Assembly (NCBI RefSeq): GCF_000262715.1 | Contig: NC_017924.1 | Span: 558,001 to 622,000 of the forward strand | Length of the DNA stretch: 64,000 nucleotides | From: Blattabacterium sp. (Blaberus giganteus) | GTDB taxonomy: Bacteria; Bacteroidota; Bacteroidia; Flavobacteriales; Blattabacteriaceae | Reading direction: 5' to 3' | Part shown: piece by piece, positions 40,591 through 50,337 of the stretch | Layout of the letters: the number at the start of each line of letters is the position of its first letter | Numbering within the stretch: position 1 is the first letter of the stretch | Position numbers and translations under genes: made by a program | Notes under the pieces: model-generated | What the model was told of the DNA's origin: nothing | Database searches by the model: none | The model's input: the letters and a program-made list of their open reading frames with translations, nothing else

Positions 40591-40664
40591 GGCGTGATAG
40601 CTCAGTTGGTTAGAGCATTGGATTCATAACCCAAAGGCCGGGGGTTCAAATCCCCCTCACGCTA
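40591..40664 (+). tRNA. tRNA-Met (CAT), elongator type
   Basis: A 74-base cloverleaf: acceptor GGCGTGA with TCACGCT (G1-U72 wobble), D-stem GCTC/GAGC, anticodon loop TTCATAA, T-stem GGGGG/CCCCC with TTCAAAT loop, discriminator A. The anticodon is CAT. It is not the initiator: the D-stem is GCTC and the 1-72 pair is not the C-A mismatch. Positions 4-69 and 5-68 are G-C and U-A, unlike tRNA-Ile2, so elongator Met is preferred. Position 31-39 is an A-C mismatch. CCA is not encoded. Confidence 0.92.
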
Positions 40665-40697
40665 TCTATCTAAAAAAATAAAACAACACTACAGAAT

Positions 40698-41837
40698 ATG
40701 TATTTTTCTGTTTATAGTTGCTCTTTATTAAAGAAGTTATATATTTTATATAAAAGTATAAATATAAATATCTCAAATTCAATTATTTTTGAAATTTTAA
40801 AAAAAAATCAATTACAAATTATATGGAGATTAGATTCAAAAAACATAATTTATACAAATGTTAAGATATGTACTAAAAAATACACCAAAGAAAAAATAAT
40901 TGTATCTATCAAATTTATGATAGATGTTCTAAGTACGTTTTCAAATGAAAAACTTTTCATAAAAAAGAAAGAAAATACACTTAACATTTATTCTCAACAT
41001 GGAACTTATGAAGTTCCTATTCATGATTTTGATTCAAAAAATCATAAGAATATCCTTATGATATGGAGAAGTAAAAATTATTCTTTTATAAAAATTTATT
41101 CTAATATACTTTTAAGAGTCTTAAACAAAACTTTATTTCTTCTTGAAAGAGAAGAATTAGAATTGAAGCCTATACTAAATGGAGTATTTTTTAAATTTTT
41201 TCCTAATGAAGCCAATTTTATAGCAACAGATACTTATAGACTCGTCAAGTATACTGTAAAAAATTTTAAAACAGATCAAAATGTACAATTCACTATATCT
41301 AGAAAATATCTTTACATCATCAGGGAAATTTTGAAAAAAGAAAAAAAAAGTAATATCATTATTGAATATTGTGATAAAAAGAATATCATTTTCCGTTTTA
41401 AAAATTATATTTTTTCATGTCAACAAATTCATGAAGAATATCCAGATTATCATTCTATCATTCCTCATAATCATAAATGTAATACATCTATCGTTATCAA
41501 CAAATTTTTATTTTTAAATACTATTAAAAGAGCTTCTATTTTTAGAATAAATTTTATTGATTTTCATTTTAGTCATAATAAATTAAAAATTTTCGATCAA
41601 AAAACGATTAATACTCCTATTTCAGAAATTAAATGTCAAATTGTTCAAAACAATTTGAAAAGTTTAAAAATAGGTTTTAATTCTAAATTTTTAATTGAAA
41701 TTTTATCTTATTTAAATGAAGATTTTGTTTATTTTGAACTCTATGATAGAATGGGAGTTATAAGACCCTTCTCCTTATATAATAAGGAAAAAGAAGAGTC
41801 CATTTTTACATTGATCATGTCTACAATAAAAATATGA
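40698..41837 (+). CDS. dnaN: DNA polymerase III beta sliding clamp
   Basis: Ring-shaped processivity factor. The 379-residue product starts MYFSVYSCSLLKKL and is divergent, but has the three-domain layout and the middle-domain motif NGVFFKF...FIATDTYRLVKY near residues 167-190, the ATDxxRL signature of clamps. The C-terminus ends DRMGVIRPF with the hydrophobic-pocket region. It overlaps pheT by four bases. No dnaA-box cluster or origin is seen nearby. Confidence 0.92.
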   Translation: MYFSVYSCSLLKKLYILYKSININISNSIIFEILKKNQLQIIWRLDSKNIIYTNVKICTKKYTKEKIIVSIKFMIDVLSTFSNEKLFIKKKENTLNIYSQHGTYEVPIHDFDSKNHKNILMIWRSKNYSFIKIYSNILLRVLNKTLFLLEREELELKPILNGVFFKFFPNEANFIATDTYRLVKYTVKNFKTDQNVQFTISRKYLYIIREILKKEKKSNIIIEYCDKKNIIFRFKNYIFSCQQIHEEYPDYHSIIPHNHKCNTSIVINKFLFLNTIKRASIFRINFIDFHFSHNKLKIFDQKTINTPISEIKCQIVQNNLKSLKIGFNSKFLIEILSYLNEDFVYFELYDRMGVIRPFSLYNKEKEESIFTLIMSTIKI

Positions 41838-43915
41838 AAATATCATTGAACTGGCTGAATAAATATGTATTTCCTCTTAATATGGATGAAAACGAAATAT
41901 CAAACATATTAGCTGATATTGGACTGCCTGTAAAAGGAATCAATAACGTGAATAAGGATTTTATTTTGGATGTGGAAGTGACCCCTAATCGTACAGATGC
42001 TATGAGTCATTATGGAATAGCTCGTGATTTATACGCAGTTTTGAAATTTAAAGGACATAAAGTTCATTTGGTCAAACCAATAATAAATGAAGAAAATAAC
42101 AATAAATCCCATATTCAAATTTTTGTAAAAACACAACACGAAAAATGTATTATAAGATATTCTGGTATATTGATTTATGAAATAAAAATAGAACCATCTC
42201 CATATTGGTTAATTTCAAGATTAAAATCTATAGGCATAAAATCTATAAATAATATAATAGACATAATGCATTTTGTTATGCATGAATTGGGACAACCTAT
42301 TCATATTTTCGATATGGATCAAATCAAGAATGGAAAAATTATAATAAAAAATGCGGAAAAAAATACATATTTTAAATCTTCAGATAATATTATAAGACAA
42401 CTTGATGAAGAAGATTTAGTTATTTGTGATGCTGTAAAACCATTATCTATAGCTGGAATGATGAATCATGTAAAATCCAATATCCATATTGGAACCAAAA
42501 ATATTTTTATTGGAAGTGCTTGTTTTAATCCTACTATTATACGGAATATTAGAAAAAAACATTTTCTAAAAATAGAAACACAACATCTTTTTGATAAAGA
42601 TATGGATCCCAATCAAACTGTCTATGCTTTACAAAGAACAGCTTTTTTGATAAGAAAAATCATAAAAAATAAAATAATATGTTCTAATGTCGTTGATTTT
42701 TATCCTCATCCTATATTATTTTCAAAAATAAAACTTCGTTATAATAAAATTGTTAATATTATAGGAAAAAAAATATCTATAAAAAAAATTAAAAAAATTT
42801 TGTCATTATTAGAAATTATAATTGATTCCGAAAATGATAAACATTTATTTATTAGCGTCCCTTCTTATCGAACAGATGTTCAAAGAGAAATAGATGTAAT
42901 TGAAGAAATATTACGAATTTATGGGATTCGTAATATTCCGATATATCATAACATAAAAATTTATACACTTCCTAAATTCTCTTACAAAACAGAATATAAA
43001 ATACAACAAACACTTTTTGAACAATTAATTTGTTATGGGTTTCAAGAAATTATTTCTTCTACTATGATAAATGAAAAGAAATATTCTTTCTTACTTAATT
43101 CTTTTTTTAAAAGAAAAGAAATTAAAGTTCTTAATCCAGTAAATAAAAGTTACAAATTTATGCGCTCTAGTTTATTATCTAGTATGATAGATTGCATAGA
43201 ATATAATTATAAGAATAATAGAATCGAAAATAATATGAAGTTTTTTGAATTAGGAAAAATATATTATGAAATAAATAATAAATTTTTAGAAAAAACCTAT
43301 CTTGGAATAGTGATTTCGCAAAAAGAAAAAACTGAATATAAACCTTTTTTTTATTTAAAAGGAATCATAGAACAAATTTTTCAAAAAAGTGGTATATTCA
43401 ACTATACTCAAGTGCTTTCCAAACATCCATTATTGGAAAATGTCATTTCTATATTGTACAATCATAAAAATTTAGTTGAAATAGGAAAATTTCAAAATAA
43501 TGTTTTAAAAAGAAAAATTTTAACAAGAAATGAAATATTTTATGCAGAAATTGATTGGGAATATTTAATATCTATTATTCAAGAAAAAAAAATAATTTAT
43601 GTTCCATTTTCAAAATATCCTACTTCAAGGAGAGATTTATCTTTATTAGTAGATAAAACTATTGCATTCGAAAAAATAAATCAACTAATCAAAAAAAAAG
43701 AAAATCATATAATTAAAAAAATTAAAATATATGATTTATATGAAGGGATAAATTTACCTACATCAAAAAAATCTTATACTATAAGTTTCTTTTTTGAAAG
43801 CAAAAAAGAAACATTAACTGATCAAATTATTAATAATTCAATGAAAGAAATTGAATTTTTTTTGAAGAAAGAATTAAAAGCTGAAATAAGAAAAAAATTA
43901 TATAAAATGAGATAA
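41834..43915 (+). CDS. pheT: Phenylalanyl-tRNA synthetase beta subunit lacking the OB domain
   Basis: Structural and editing subunit of PheRS. Residues 1-37 form the start of domain B1 (MKISLNWLNKYV), then the sequence passes directly into DFILDVEVTPNRTDAMSHYGIARDL (42-66). In standard PheT (about 800 residues) an EMAPII-type OB fold of roughly 110 residues stands between these blocks; here it is missing, which explains the 693-residue length. The B3/B4 region, the catalytic-like core (FELGKIYYE) and the C-terminal anticodon-binding domain (YPTSRRDLSLLV) remain. It overlaps dnaN by four bases and convergent glyS by 18. Confidence 0.95.
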   Translation: MKISLNWLNKYVFPLNMDENEISNILADIGLPVKGINNVNKDFILDVEVTPNRTDAMSHYGIARDLYAVLKFKGHKVHLVKPIINEENNNKSHIQIFVKTQHEKCIIRYSGILIYEIKIEPSPYWLISRLKSIGIKSINNIIDIMHFVMHELGQPIHIFDMDQIKNGKIIIKNAEKNTYFKSSDNIIRQLDEEDLVICDAVKPLSIAGMMNHVKSNIHIGTKNIFIGSACFNPTIIRNIRKKHFLKIETQHLFDKDMDPNQTVYALQRTAFLIRKIIKNKIICSNVVDFYPHPILFSKIKLRYNKIVNIIGKKISIKKIKKILSLLEIIIDSENDKHLFISVPSYRTDVQREIDVIEEILRIYGIRNIPIYHNIKIYTLPKFSYKTEYKIQQTLFEQLICYGFQEIISSTMINEKKYSFLLNSFFKRKEIKVLNPVNKSYKFMRSSLLSSMIDCIEYNYKNNRIENNMKFFELGKIYYEINNKFLEKTYLGIVISQKEKTEYKPFFYLKGIIEQIFQKSGIFNYTQVLSKHPLLENVISILYNHKNLVEIGKFQNNVLKRKILTRNEIFYAEIDWEYLISIIQEKKIIYVPFSKYPTSRRDLSLLVDKTIAFEKINQLIKKKENHIIKKIKIYDLYEGINLPTSKKSYTISFFFESKKETLTDQIINNSMKEIEFFLKKELKAEIRKKLYKMR

Positions 43916-45331
43916 GTTTTTCAAAACTTTTTTTAATCCAGTTTCTTGTTCGATAATTTTTGATATTTCTTTTATGTGAATTCTTTTTTGTTTCATGCTA
44001 TCTCTGTTCCTCATGGTTACTGTATCTGTTTTTATAGTATCGTAATCTACAGTAAAACAAAATGGAGTTCCTATAGCGTCTTGTCTTCTATATAATTTTC
44101 CAATAGATTCTTTTTGATCATAAACTAATCTATGATGGATTTTTATATCATTAAATATTTTTTTTGCAATTTCTGGTAATCCATCTTTTTTAACTAATGG
44201 AAATATAGCAGCTTTAATCGGAGATAAATAATAAGGGAGTTTTAACACTGTACGAGTTTTTCCATTTTTTAATTTTTCCTTTTTTAAAGAAGAAGAAAAT
44301 ATAGCTAAGAAAATACGATCTAGTCCTAAAGATGTTTCTATAACATAAGGAAAATAATTTCTTTCTGATTCAAAAATTCTTAATTTTTTTTTTGATAAAA
44401 ATTCATGATTTTTTAAATCAAAATCTCTACGAGAATGAATTCCTTCTATTTCTTGAAATCCAAAAGGAAAATAAAATTCTATATCTGATCCTGCACTAGC
44501 ATAATGAGCTAAATGATTGTGATCACATAATTTATAATATTTTTCATCTCCTAAATTTAATTCTAAATGCCATTTTAATCGTATTTTCTTCCAATACTCA
44601 TACCACTTGATTTCTTCTTCAGGAAGAATAAAAAATTGCATTTCCATTTGTTCAAACTCCCGCATCCTAAATATAAATTTTCTTGCAAAAATTTCATTTC
44701 TAAACGATTTTCCTATTTGTGCGATTCCAAATGGAATTTTCATTCTATTAGATTTTATAATATTCTGAAAATTAGAAAATATGCCTTGAGCTGTTTCAGG
44801 ACGAAGATATAAATCTTTTTCATTTTTCATTTTAAACATCATATTGAAACAACGAATTTTTGTCCAATTTTTTGTTTTATAAACAGGATCACAAATGTTC
44901 AATTCATCAATTAAAACCTTTATATCTGCTAAATCTTTTTTTTTCAAAGATTTATATAAACGAGATAATATTTCTTTTTTTTTTTCGGGATCATTTAAAA
45001 ATTTTTTTTCTATATATTCTTGAATTAAAATTTCAGGACGATATCTTTTTTTAGAATCTTTGTTATCAATTAATAACTCGTTAAATTTATCAACATGACC
45101 AGATGCTTTCCAAACATCAGAATGCATAAGAATAGAAGAATCTATTCCAACTATGTTTTCATGAAGTTGAGTCATTGACTTCCACCAAAATTCTTTAATA
45201 TTATTTTTTAACTCCACTCCATATGGGCCATAATCATAAATAGCACTTAATCCTCCATAAATTTCGCTAGAAGGAAAAATAAAACCGTAAATTTTTGCAT
45301 GAGAAATTAAAAAATCAAAAAAATGTTTCAT
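43898..45331 (-). CDS. glyS: Glycyl-tRNA synthetase (dimeric GlyQS type)
   Basis: Class II synthetase. Recognised by SSEIYGGLSAIYDYGPYGVELK near residues 19-40, motif 2 FRNEIFARKFIFRMREFEQME, and motif 3 EPS-like SLGLDRI near the C-terminal third, followed by the anticodon domain. The start is set at the ATG at 45331 (MKHFFDFLISHAK); an in-frame ATG at 45385 would run 49 bases into trxB. The product is 477 residues. Confidence 0.95.
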   Translation of the reverse strand: MKHFFDFLISHAKIYGFIFPSSEIYGGLSAIYDYGPYGVELKNNIKEFWWKSMTQLHENIVGIDSSILMHSDVWKASGHVDKFNELLIDNKDSKKRYRPEILIQEYIEKKFLNDPEKKKEILSRLYKSLKKKDLADIKVLIDELNICDPVYKTKNWTKIRCFNMMFKMKNEKDLYLRPETAQGIFSNFQNIIKSNRMKIPFGIAQIGKSFRNEIFARKFIFRMREFEQMEMQFFILPEEEIKWYEYWKKIRLKWHLELNLGDEKYYKLCDHNHLAHYASAGSDIEFYFPFGFQEIEGIHSRRDFDLKNHEFLSKKKLRIFESERNYFPYVIETSLGLDRIFLAIFSSSLKKEKLKNGKTRTVLKLPYYLSPIKAAIFPLVKKDGLPEIAKKIFNDIKIHHRLVYDQKESIGKLYRRQDAIGTPFCFTVDYDTIKTDTVTMRNRDSMKQKRIHIKEISKIIEQETGLKKVLKNLSHFI

Positions 45332-45336
45332 ATTAT

Positions 45337-46287
45337 TTATGTTTGTAATAAATAATATTTTTCCAAATCTAATGCAGCCATACATCCAGTTCCAGCAGAA
45401 GTTATAGCTTGACGATAATCAGGATCTTGCACATCTCCTGCCGCAAAAACTCCAGGTTTACTAGTTATAGTTTTCCCTTTTTCTACAATAATATATCCTT
45501 TTTCATTCAAATCTAATTCATTTTTAAAAATTTCTGTATTAGGCGTATGACCAATCGCAATAAATAAACCACTAATCAAAATAGTTCGATTTTTTTTATT
45601 TTTTTTATTAAAAATTTTAATCCCTTCCAAGAAATTACCTCCAATAATTTCTGTTACATTAGAATAAAATAAAATATTGATATTTTTTTTTTTTAAAATA
45701 CGACATTGTAAAATTTTAGATGCTTTAAAATAATCTTTTCTAACTATTAAATATACTTTTCTACAAATTTTTGCTAAATAACTTGCTTCTTCTAAGGCAG
45801 AATCTCCACCTCCTATTACTGCAACATCTTTTTCTTTATGAAAAAAACCATCACAAGTCGCACAAAAAGAAACTCCTAATCCAAGAAATTTTTTTTCTTT
45901 ATTAATTCCTAAAAATTTAGGCCTAGAACCTGTTGCAATAATTAATCCTCTACTTTCTATACATTTTTTTTGATCAAAAAAAATGCGATGTATTCCTCCT
46001 TTTTTATTAGATAAAATAACACGATTCACAGATTCATTGATTATTTTAGTATTAAAACGTTCTGCTTGCATTCTACAATTCTTCATAAAATCGATTCCAT
46101 TAATTCCTTCAGGAAATCCAAGATAATTATCCACATCAGTAGTAGTAGTCAATTGTCCTCCTGGTTGAAATCCTGTAAAAAGAAGAGGATTCATATCAGC
46201 TCTTGCCGTATATATAGCCGCAGAGTAACCAGCAGGACCAGATCCAATAATTACACAATTTTGTGTTTTTTTTTTGTTGAATAACAT
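45337..46287 (-). CDS. trxB: Thioredoxin reductase
   Basis: NADPH-dependent flavoprotein that reduces thioredoxin. The FAD loop GSGPAGYSAAIY is at residues 16-27, the redox pair Cys142 and Cys145 is in FCATCDG, the NADPH loop is GGGDSALEEA, and the second FAD motif is GVFAAGDVQD. Length 316 is normal. glyS follows after five bases. Confidence 0.97.
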   Translation of the reverse strand: MLFNKKKTQNCVIIGSGPAGYSAAIYTARADMNPLLFTGFQPGGQLTTTTDVDNYLGFPEGINGIDFMKNCRMQAERFNTKIINESVNRVILSNKKGGIHRIFFDQKKCIESRGLIIATGSRPKFLGINKEKKFLGLGVSFCATCDGFFHKEKDVAVIGGGDSALEEASYLAKICRKVYLIVRKDYFKASKILQCRILKKKNINILFYSNVTEIIGGNFLEGIKIFNKKNKKNRTILISGLFIAIGHTPNTEIFKNELDLNEKGYIIVEKGKTITSKPGVFAAGDVQDPDYRQAITSAGTGCMAALDLEKYYLLQT

Positions 46288-46361
46288 AAAAACATTTATT
46301 AATCTTAATAAAGAATTCTATAATACTATACTAATATTATTCTAATTTCATAAATTAAATT

Positions 46362-46796
46362 ATGTATTGTTTAAATTTTTTTATAGAAAAACATTTACTT
46401 TTAAAAAAAGTAAAAAACAGAATTCATGTATTTTGCGTAATTAGAAAAAGATTTTATCTCTTTACTCAAGAAGAAATGATACGTCAATATATAATTTTTT
46501 TATTAAAACAAGTAAAAAATTATAAAAATTCCAATATATGGGTAGAATATCCTTTGAAAATAAATAAATTAAACAAACGATTAGATATTTTGGTTCAATT
46601 TAACAAAGAACCACATATACTCATTGAATGTAAAACTCCAAAAATTCCTATTACGCAAAAAACTTTTGATCAAATTTCTATATATAATAAAACGATTAAA
46701 GCTCCATTTTTAATGATAAGTAATGGAATAAAAAATTTCATTTTTCAAGTAGATAAGTCCAATAAAAAATTTTCATTTTTAAAATACATTCCATAA
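46362..46796 (+). CDS. HsdR N-terminal-like PD-(D/E)XK domain protein
   Basis: A 144-residue protein resembling the N-terminal nuclease-like domain of type I restriction R subunits as a stand-alone unit, a protein I recall as widespread in Bacteroidota. The core is LDILVQF then ILIECKTP (residues about 74-98), the D...E-x-K pattern, preceded by TQEEMIRQYIIFLL and followed by TFDQISIYN and PFLMISNGI. No helicase part and no modification or specificity genes are nearby, so it is not a working restriction system. Its function is unknown. Confidence 0.8.
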   Translation: MYCLNFFIEKHLLLKKVKNRIHVFCVIRKRFYLFTQEEMIRQYIIFLLKQVKNYKNSNIWVEYPLKINKLNKRLDILVQFNKEPHILIECKTPKIPITQKTFDQISIYNKTIKAPFLMISNGIKNFIFQVDKSNKKFSFLKYIP

Positions 46797-46812
46797 CTAC
46801 ATATTATTATAC

Positions 46813-47823
46813 TTACAAATCATGCATATAATCAATAAGATCTAATAATTTGGTAGAATAACCAACTTCATTATCGTACCAAGATACAATTTTTAAAAAA
46901 TTCGAATTTAACATAAGACTAGAATTTGCATCAAAAATAGAAATTCTTTCATCTCCTATAAAATCTGATGAAACAACAGCATCTTCCGTATATCCTAATA
47001 TACCTTTTAATGTAGTTTTAGAAGCTTCTTTCATACAACATTTAACTTTATCAAAATTTGTACTAGTTTTTAGATTAACTGTAAAATCCAAAACAGACAC
47101 ATCAGCAACAGGAACTCTAAAAGACATTCCTGTCAATTTACCATTTAAACTAGGAATAATTTTTCCTACGGCATTGGCCGCACCTGTTGATGCTGGAATG
47201 ATATTAAGCAATGAAGATCTTCCTCCCCTCCAATCTTTATCAGAAATAGAATCAACAACTTTTTGAGTTGCAGTAGAGGCATGTATAGTTGTCATAAATC
47301 CTTTAGATATTCCAAAATTATCATTTAAAACTTTAACAATTGGAGAGAGACAATTTGTTGTGCAAGAAGCATTAGATACAATATTTTGATCTTTTTTCAT
47401 ATTTTCATGATTGACTCCCATGACAAACATAGGAATATTATCTTTAGGAGGAGCTGATAAAATCACTTTCTTCGCACCTGATTTTAAATGCGCATTAGCT
47501 AAATCTTTTGTTAAAAAAAGGCCAGTAGATTCAACAACATATTCTATATTCAAATTTCCCCAATTTAGTTTTTCAGGATATTTTTCATTAGTGACCTTTA
47601 TTCGTTTTTCATTTAATATTAGATAATTATTATCTTCAATACGAACATTTCCTTTAAAATTTCCATGAATGGAATCATATTTTAACATATAAGCTAAATA
47701 TTCTATAGAAACTAAATCGTTAATAGATACTACTTTAATATCCTTTCTATTTAAAGCCGTTAATAAAACCAATTTTCCTATTCTTCCAATTCCATTAATT
47801 CCTATTTTTATAGACATATTCAA
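46813..47823 (-). CDS. gapA: Glyceraldehyde-3-phosphate dehydrogenase
   Basis: NAD-dependent glycolytic and gluconeogenic enzyme. The Rossmann loop [11 protein letters not shown] is near residues 8-18, the catalytic Cys154 is in SNASCTTNC, and the partner His is in [11 protein letters not shown] near 181. C-terminal WYDNEVGYS is intact. Starts at 47823 or 47817 are both possible; the latter gives [12 protein letters not shown]. Length about 335 is normal. Confidence 0.97.
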   Translation of the reverse strand: MNMSIKIGINGIGRIGKLVLLTALNRKDIKVVSINDLVSIEYLAYMLKYDSIHGNFKGNVRIEDNNYLILNEKRIKVTNEKYPEKLNWGNLNIEYVVESTGLFLTKDLANAHLKSGAKKVILSAPPKDNIPMFVMGVNHENMKKDQNIVSNASCTTNCLSPIVKVLNDNFGISKGFMTTIHASTATQKVVDSISDKDWRGGRSSLLNIIPASTGAANAVGKIIPSLNGKLTGMSFRVPVADVSVLDFTVNLKTSTNFDKVKCCMKEASKTTLKGILGYTEDAVVSSDFIGDERISIFDANSSLMLNSNFLKIVSWYDNEVGYSTKLLDLIDYMHDL

Positions 47824-47843
47824 TAATTTTGATTGTTATAAAA

Positions 47844-49637
47844 TTAATTTTTAACTTTCAAAAAAGTTATAAAAGTAGATGATGGGATTTCTACTTTTCC
47901 TATTTTACGCATTTTTTTCTTTCCTTTCTTTTGTTTTTCCAAAAGTTTTCTTTTTCTGGTAATATCCCCTCCATAACATTTATCTGTAACATTTTTTCTT
48001 AAAGCTTTAATAGTTTCTCTTGCTACAATTCTTCCAGATATAGAAACTTGAATAGGAATACTAAATTGATGTTTTGGAATTAATACAGATAACTCTTTAC
48101 ATATTTTTCTAGCCAAAAAAATAGCTTTAGTTTTATGAACTAAAATAGAGAAAGATTCTATTTTTTCTCGATTAATCAATACCGTAATTTTTTTTAAATC
48201 CGAACTTTTATAATCAATAAATTTATAATCAAAAGAAGCATACCCATTAGAAATGGTTTTTAACTTATCATAAAAATCAAATATAATTTCAGACAAAGGT
48301 ATTTCAAATGTAATCTTTACTCTTTCTGAAGTTAGATAATTATGAGTTCCAATCATAACGCCTCGTCTTTCTATACACAATGACATTACGTTTCCTATGT
48401 AAATATTTTTAGTTATAATAGATACTAAAACATATGGTTCTTCCACTTTTTTTAAGTGTTCCATTTCCGGAAAATCTGAAGGATTATTAATTAAAACTTT
48501 TTTATCATTTTTCATATAAATTCTATAGGAAACGTTAGGAATAGTAAGTATTACAGAAATATCATATTCACGTTCTAAACGATCTCTCACAACTTCCATA
48601 TGAAGAAATCCTAAAAATCCACAACGAAAACCAAATCCTAATGCTGGAGAAGATTCAGGACTAAAAGAAAGTGCGGAATCATTTAATTGCAATTTCTCTA
48701 TAGAAGAACGTAATTCTTCATATTTATTGGAGTTTACAGGATAAATACTAGCGAAAACCATAGGTTTAAATTCTTCAAATTTTTGTATTGCTTTTGTAGC
48801 TGGTTTATCAGCATCTGTTATTGTGTCACCTACTTTTACTTCATTTGTATTTTTTATCCCAGAAACAACATATCCAACATCTCCTGTATTAATTTTATTT
48901 TTTGAAATACGTTTTATCTTCAAAGTCCCTATATCATAAGCATGATATACTTTCCCTGTAGACATAAATCGTAATTTTTGTCCTTTTCGTATACAACCAT
49001 TTTTTATTCTAAATAATACTTCAATTCCTTTAAATGGATTATACGAAGAATCAAAAATCATAGCTTGTAAAGGGCCTTTTGGATCTCCTTTTGGTGCAGG
49101 AATACGTGTTATTATTTGATTTAAAACATTATTAATTCCTAGTCCAATTTTTGCACTAACAGAAATAATATCTTCTATTTTACATCCCACTAATTCTATA
49201 ATCTCTTTCATTACGTCTTTGTGAATGGAATCCCATAAATCAATTTTGTTCAAAACGGGAATAATAACTAGATGATTCTTTAATGCTAAAGAAAGATTCG
49301 ATATTGTTTGTGCTTGCACACTTTTTGTACAATCTACAACAAGTAAAGCTCCTTCACAAGCAGCAATAGAACGCGATACTTCATATGAAAAATCTACGTG
49401 TCCGGGTGTATCTATTAAATTAAGAATGTATATTTTATTATTATGTTTATATTCCATTTGAACAGCATGACTTTTAATAGTGATTCCACGTTCTCTTTCT
49501 AAATCCATATCATCTAATAGCTGATTTCGGTTTCCTTCTGAAACTGTTTTTGTGAATTCTAACAAACGATCAGCCAACGTACTTTTACCGTGATCTATGT
49601 GCGCAATAATACAAAAATTACGAATGTTATGAATCAT
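47844..49637 (-). CDS. lepA: Elongation factor 4 (LepA)
   Basis: Translational GTPase that back-translocates or remodels stalled ribosomes. G1 AHIDHGKST is at residues 12-20, DTPGHVDF (G3) and NKIDL (G4) follow, and the C-terminal LepA-specific domain ends KKGKKKMRKIGKVEIPSS. I set the start at the ATG at 49637 (MIHNIRNFCIIAH); the frame is open further upstream to 49694, but that stretch overlaps the tRNA-Arg gene. Product is 597 residues. Confidence 0.96.
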   Translation of the reverse strand: MIHNIRNFCIIAHIDHGKSTLADRLLEFTKTVSEGNRNQLLDDMDLERERGITIKSHAVQMEYKHNNKIYILNLIDTPGHVDFSYEVSRSIAACEGALLVVDCTKSVQAQTISNLSLALKNHLVIIPVLNKIDLWDSIHKDVMKEIIELVGCKIEDIISVSAKIGLGINNVLNQIITRIPAPKGDPKGPLQAMIFDSSYNPFKGIEVLFRIKNGCIRKGQKLRFMSTGKVYHAYDIGTLKIKRISKNKINTGDVGYVVSGIKNTNEVKVGDTITDADKPATKAIQKFEEFKPMVFASIYPVNSNKYEELRSSIEKLQLNDSALSFSPESSPALGFGFRCGFLGFLHMEVVRDRLEREYDISVILTIPNVSYRIYMKNDKKVLINNPSDFPEMEHLKKVEEPYVLVSIITKNIYIGNVMSLCIERRGVMIGTHNYLTSERVKITFEIPLSEIIFDFYDKLKTISNGYASFDYKFIDYKSSDLKKITVLINREKIESFSILVHKTKAIFLARKICKELSVLIPKHQFSIPIQVSISGRIVARETIKALRKNVTDKCYGGDITRKRKLLEKQKKGKKKMRKIGKVEIPSSTFITFLKVKN

Positions 49638-49669
49638 AATTGATTGAGTTAAAAAAATAGTCAAATAAA

Positions 49670-49742
49670 TAACCTTGAAGGGAATCGAACCCATACCATA
49701 GGAATCGGAATCCTATATTCTATCCTATTAAACTACAAGGCT
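49670..49742 (-). tRNA. tRNA-Arg (CCG)
   Basis: A 73-base cloverleaf on the minus strand: acceptor AGCCTTG/CAAGGTT (with a G-U pair), D-stem GTTT/GAAT, anticodon stem TAGGA/TCCTA with loop TTCCGAT, T-arm with TTCGATT loop, discriminator A. The anticodon CCG reads CGG. The T-stem has one mismatch (second pair). It lies between pth and lepA; the pth start is downstream on the same strand. CCA not encoded. Confidence 0.88.
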
Positions 49743-49746
49743 ATTT

Positions 49747-50337
49747 TTATTTTATTGTACGATTAAACATATTCATCGTTTTTTGTAGTCCATTTTTTAC
49801 AAATGAAAAAATTATTTTTATCCCTATATCTAATCTAGAAAATATAAAGTCTATTTCTTCATTTTTCCAATTCTCTAATACATAAGATTTTTTGTCAAAA
49901 TGACTTTTATTAATACCAAAACGAAGACGTGCATAATGAGATGTTCCTATTTCTTTTTCAATATTTTTCAATCCATTATGGCCTCCACTTCCTCCTTTAC
50001 CTTTTAAACGAAAATCACCAAAATTTAAATAAATATCATCAGATATTATAAGAATATTTTTTAATATAATTTTTTCTTTTATCATCCAATATTTAACAGC
50101 TATACCACTATGATTTATATAAGTGGAAGGTTTTAAAAAAAAAAGTAATTTATCATCATAAATGAATTCAGAAATCAAACCTAGTTTTTTTTTTGAAAAA
50201 GAAAAAAAATATTTATTAGATATTTGATCCAAAATCATAAATCCTAAATTATGTCTAGTTCTTTTGTATAAATATCCTGGATTTCCTAATCCAATTATCA
50301 AAAATTTTTTTATGCTATGTGAATGAGTATAACTCAT
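49747..50337 (-). CDS. pth: Peptidyl-tRNA hydrolase
   Basis: Releases peptides from dropped-off peptidyl-tRNA. The 196-residue product has IIGLGNPGYLYKRTRHNLGF near residues 14-33 with the catalytic His29, and the SDDIYLNFG and GSGGHNGLKNIE blocks. Complete. It overlaps sucD by four bases and is followed five bases later by the tRNA-Arg(CCG) gene on the same strand. Confidence 0.96.
   Translation of the reverse strand: MSYTHSHSIKKFLIIGLGNPGYLYKRTRHNLGFMILDQISNKYFFSFSKKKLGLISEFIYDDKLLFFLKPSTYINHSGIAVKYWMIKEKIILKNILIISDDIYLNFGDFRLKGKGGSGGHNGLKNIEKEIGTSHYARLRFGINKSHFDKKSYVLENWKNEEIDFIFSRLDIGIKIIFSFVKNGLQKTMNMFNRTIK

Noticed and set aside
40591..40664. Initiator tRNA
   Set aside because: The D-stem is GCTC and position 1-72 is a G-U pair, not the mismatch expected of initiators.
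45332..45385. Longer glyS start
   Set aside because: It would code through the trxB 3' end; the ATG at 45331 fits the family.
49638..49694. Upstream extension of lepA
   Set aside because: It overlaps the tRNA-Arg(CCG) gene and adds residues absent from LepA; the ATG at 49637 gives the standard N-terminus.
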